Below, piece by piece: positions 5,002-5,594 of a DNA stretch of 5,594 bases (the stretch's first letter is position 1; each line of letters opens with the position of its first letter). Source of the stretch: Acidobacteriota bacterium (GTDB lineage: Bacteria; Acidobacteriota; Vicinamibacteria; Vicinamibacterales; UBA2999). The stretch lies in the NCBI GenBank assembly GCA_013813075.1, contig JACCSI010000338.1, positions 1 through 5,594 of the forward strand, in the 5' to 3' direction. Both the position numbers and the translations under genes were made by a program. The notes under the pieces were generated by a model. That model did no database searches, was not told the origin of the DNA, and saw nothing but the letters and a program-made list of their open reading frames with translations.

Positions 5002-5594
5002 GTGTTGCGCGCCCATGTTCCCTTCCAAGGCGTCCGCTGGGCGACGTTCGTCACATTGCTGTGTGGGCTGTCGTGGACTGCGAACTTGCGCGCGCAGCCG
5101 CCCATCCAGACGGTCGAAACCGGCCTGAACGCCGTGACCGATCCGGGCGAACGGGTCGATGGCCCACCGCCGCCGCAGCCGCCTGCGATGGTCGCACGCG
5201 ATGACCTGCGCAACGTCACGATACGCACGGTGCGATTGCCCTCGCCAATTGCCGTCGACGGCGTCCTCGACGAACCGTTTTACCAGACTGTGCAGGCGGC
5301 CAGCGATTTCGTCCAGCAGGAGCCCGACGAGGGCCAGCCCGCGACGGACAAAACCGAACTATGGGTGTTCTACGACGATCAAAGCATCTATATCGGCGCG
5401 CGGCTCTGGGAATCGGTCACGGGACACCGCGTCACGAGCGACATGCGACGAGACAGCTCGAACTTGTACAACAACGACCACCTCGCCGTACTGTTCGATA
5501 CCTTTTACGATCGCCGTAACGGCTTCGGCTTCATGGCCAACGCGCAGGGAGGGCTGTTCGACTGGGCGGTGACTAACGAGCAACCGAATAACAA
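5002..5594 (+). CDS. Exported CBM9-like/DUF5916 family protein, 3' end cut by window
   Basis: The visible 197 residues contain a signal peptide (hydrophobic ATFVTLLCGLSW, ending LRAQPP near 29-34), a proline-rich linker (PPPPQPP, 55-61) and, from about residue 75, the CBM9-like N-terminal domain of DUF5916 proteins: AVDGVLDEPFY (84-94), DFVQQEP (102-108), TELWVFYDD (118-126), MRRD (148-151), FDTFYDRRNG (165-174) and a GGLFD segment. These proteins usually continue with a large beta-barrel-like domain, so most of the gene lies beyond the window. Their biochemical function is not established; they are exported and probably outer-membrane associated, and the CBM9-like fold suggests glycan binding. 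The start is uncertain. GTG at 5002 or TTG at 5005 fits the signal peptide; GTG at 4984 is another option, ATG at 5188 would remove the signal. None has a clear Shine-Dalgarno sequence. The frame stays open upstream to the receptor's stop codon. Confidence 0.82.
   Translation, partial: MLRAHVPFQGVRWATFVTLLCGLSWTANLRAQPPIQTVETGLNAVTDPGERVDGPPPPQPPAMVARDDLRNVTIRTVRLPSPIAVDGVLDEPFYQTVQAASDFVQQEPDEGQPATDKTELWVFYDDQSIYIGARLWESVTGHRVTSDMRRDSSNLYNNDHLAVLFDTFYDRRNGFGFMANAQGGLFDWAVTNEQPNN

Noticed and set aside
1..5594. CRISPR array, insertion sequence or phage module
   Set aside because: I see no regularly spaced direct repeats, transposase motifs, terminal inverted repeats of an IS or phage structural genes in either strand.

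Overview
The window looks like chromosomal DNA from a GC-rich Gram-negative bacterium, most likely an Acidobacteriota (Vicinamibacteria-like) organism. This is inferred from a TonB-dependent receptor with an N-terminal carboxypeptidase-regulatory-like domain, followed by a DUF5916 protein with a CBM9-like domain, a pairing typical of that phylum. No phylogenetic marker is present, so the assignment is tentative. Every gene I can support is on the + strand.

Region 1 (1-113) holds a 35-residue secreted peptide gene ending in a CCxxC motif. Region 2 (114-566) has no recognisable gene but contains an unusual run of short inverted repeats, densest at 413-550. Region 3 (567-2153) is a compact metal-responsive operon. 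A promoter with a 20-bp spacer and a near-perfect dyad, closely resembling the ZntR-controlled zntA promoter of E. coli, sits directly in front of a CopZ-N-like iron-sulfur/zinc metallochaperone (605-1087). This is followed by a MerR-family regulator (1092-1511), a MerT-like inner-membrane metal transporter overlapping it by ATGA (1508-1822), and a MerP-like periplasmic HMA protein with a strong Shine-Dalgarno sequence (1833-2153). Mercuric reductase (merA) is not in the window.

Region 4 (2154-2492) is noncoding. It ends in a candidate promoter whose spacer is filled by a perfect 17-bp palindrome, followed by a hairpin that would cover the ribosome binding site of the next gene. Region 5 (2493-4880) is a complete FecA-like TonB-dependent outer-membrane receptor starting at TTG. 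Region 6 (4881-5001) is a spacer with three consecutive small hairpins. Region 7 (5002 to the end) is the N-terminal third or less of an exported CBM9-like/DUF5916 protein cut by the window edge.

A plausible reading of the operon is that MerP binds a soft metal ion in the periplasm, MerT passes it through the inner membrane, and the cysteine-rich CopZ-like protein accepts it in the cytosol. The MerR protein would sense the ion and switch on its own operon. The metal is uncertain: the operator is Zn/Cd/Pb-type, the regulator's cysteine layout is closer to Hg-type MerR, and the acceptor is related to a copper chaperone. Whether the FecA-like receptor is functionally tied to this operon cannot be decided from the sequence; it appears to have its own promoter.
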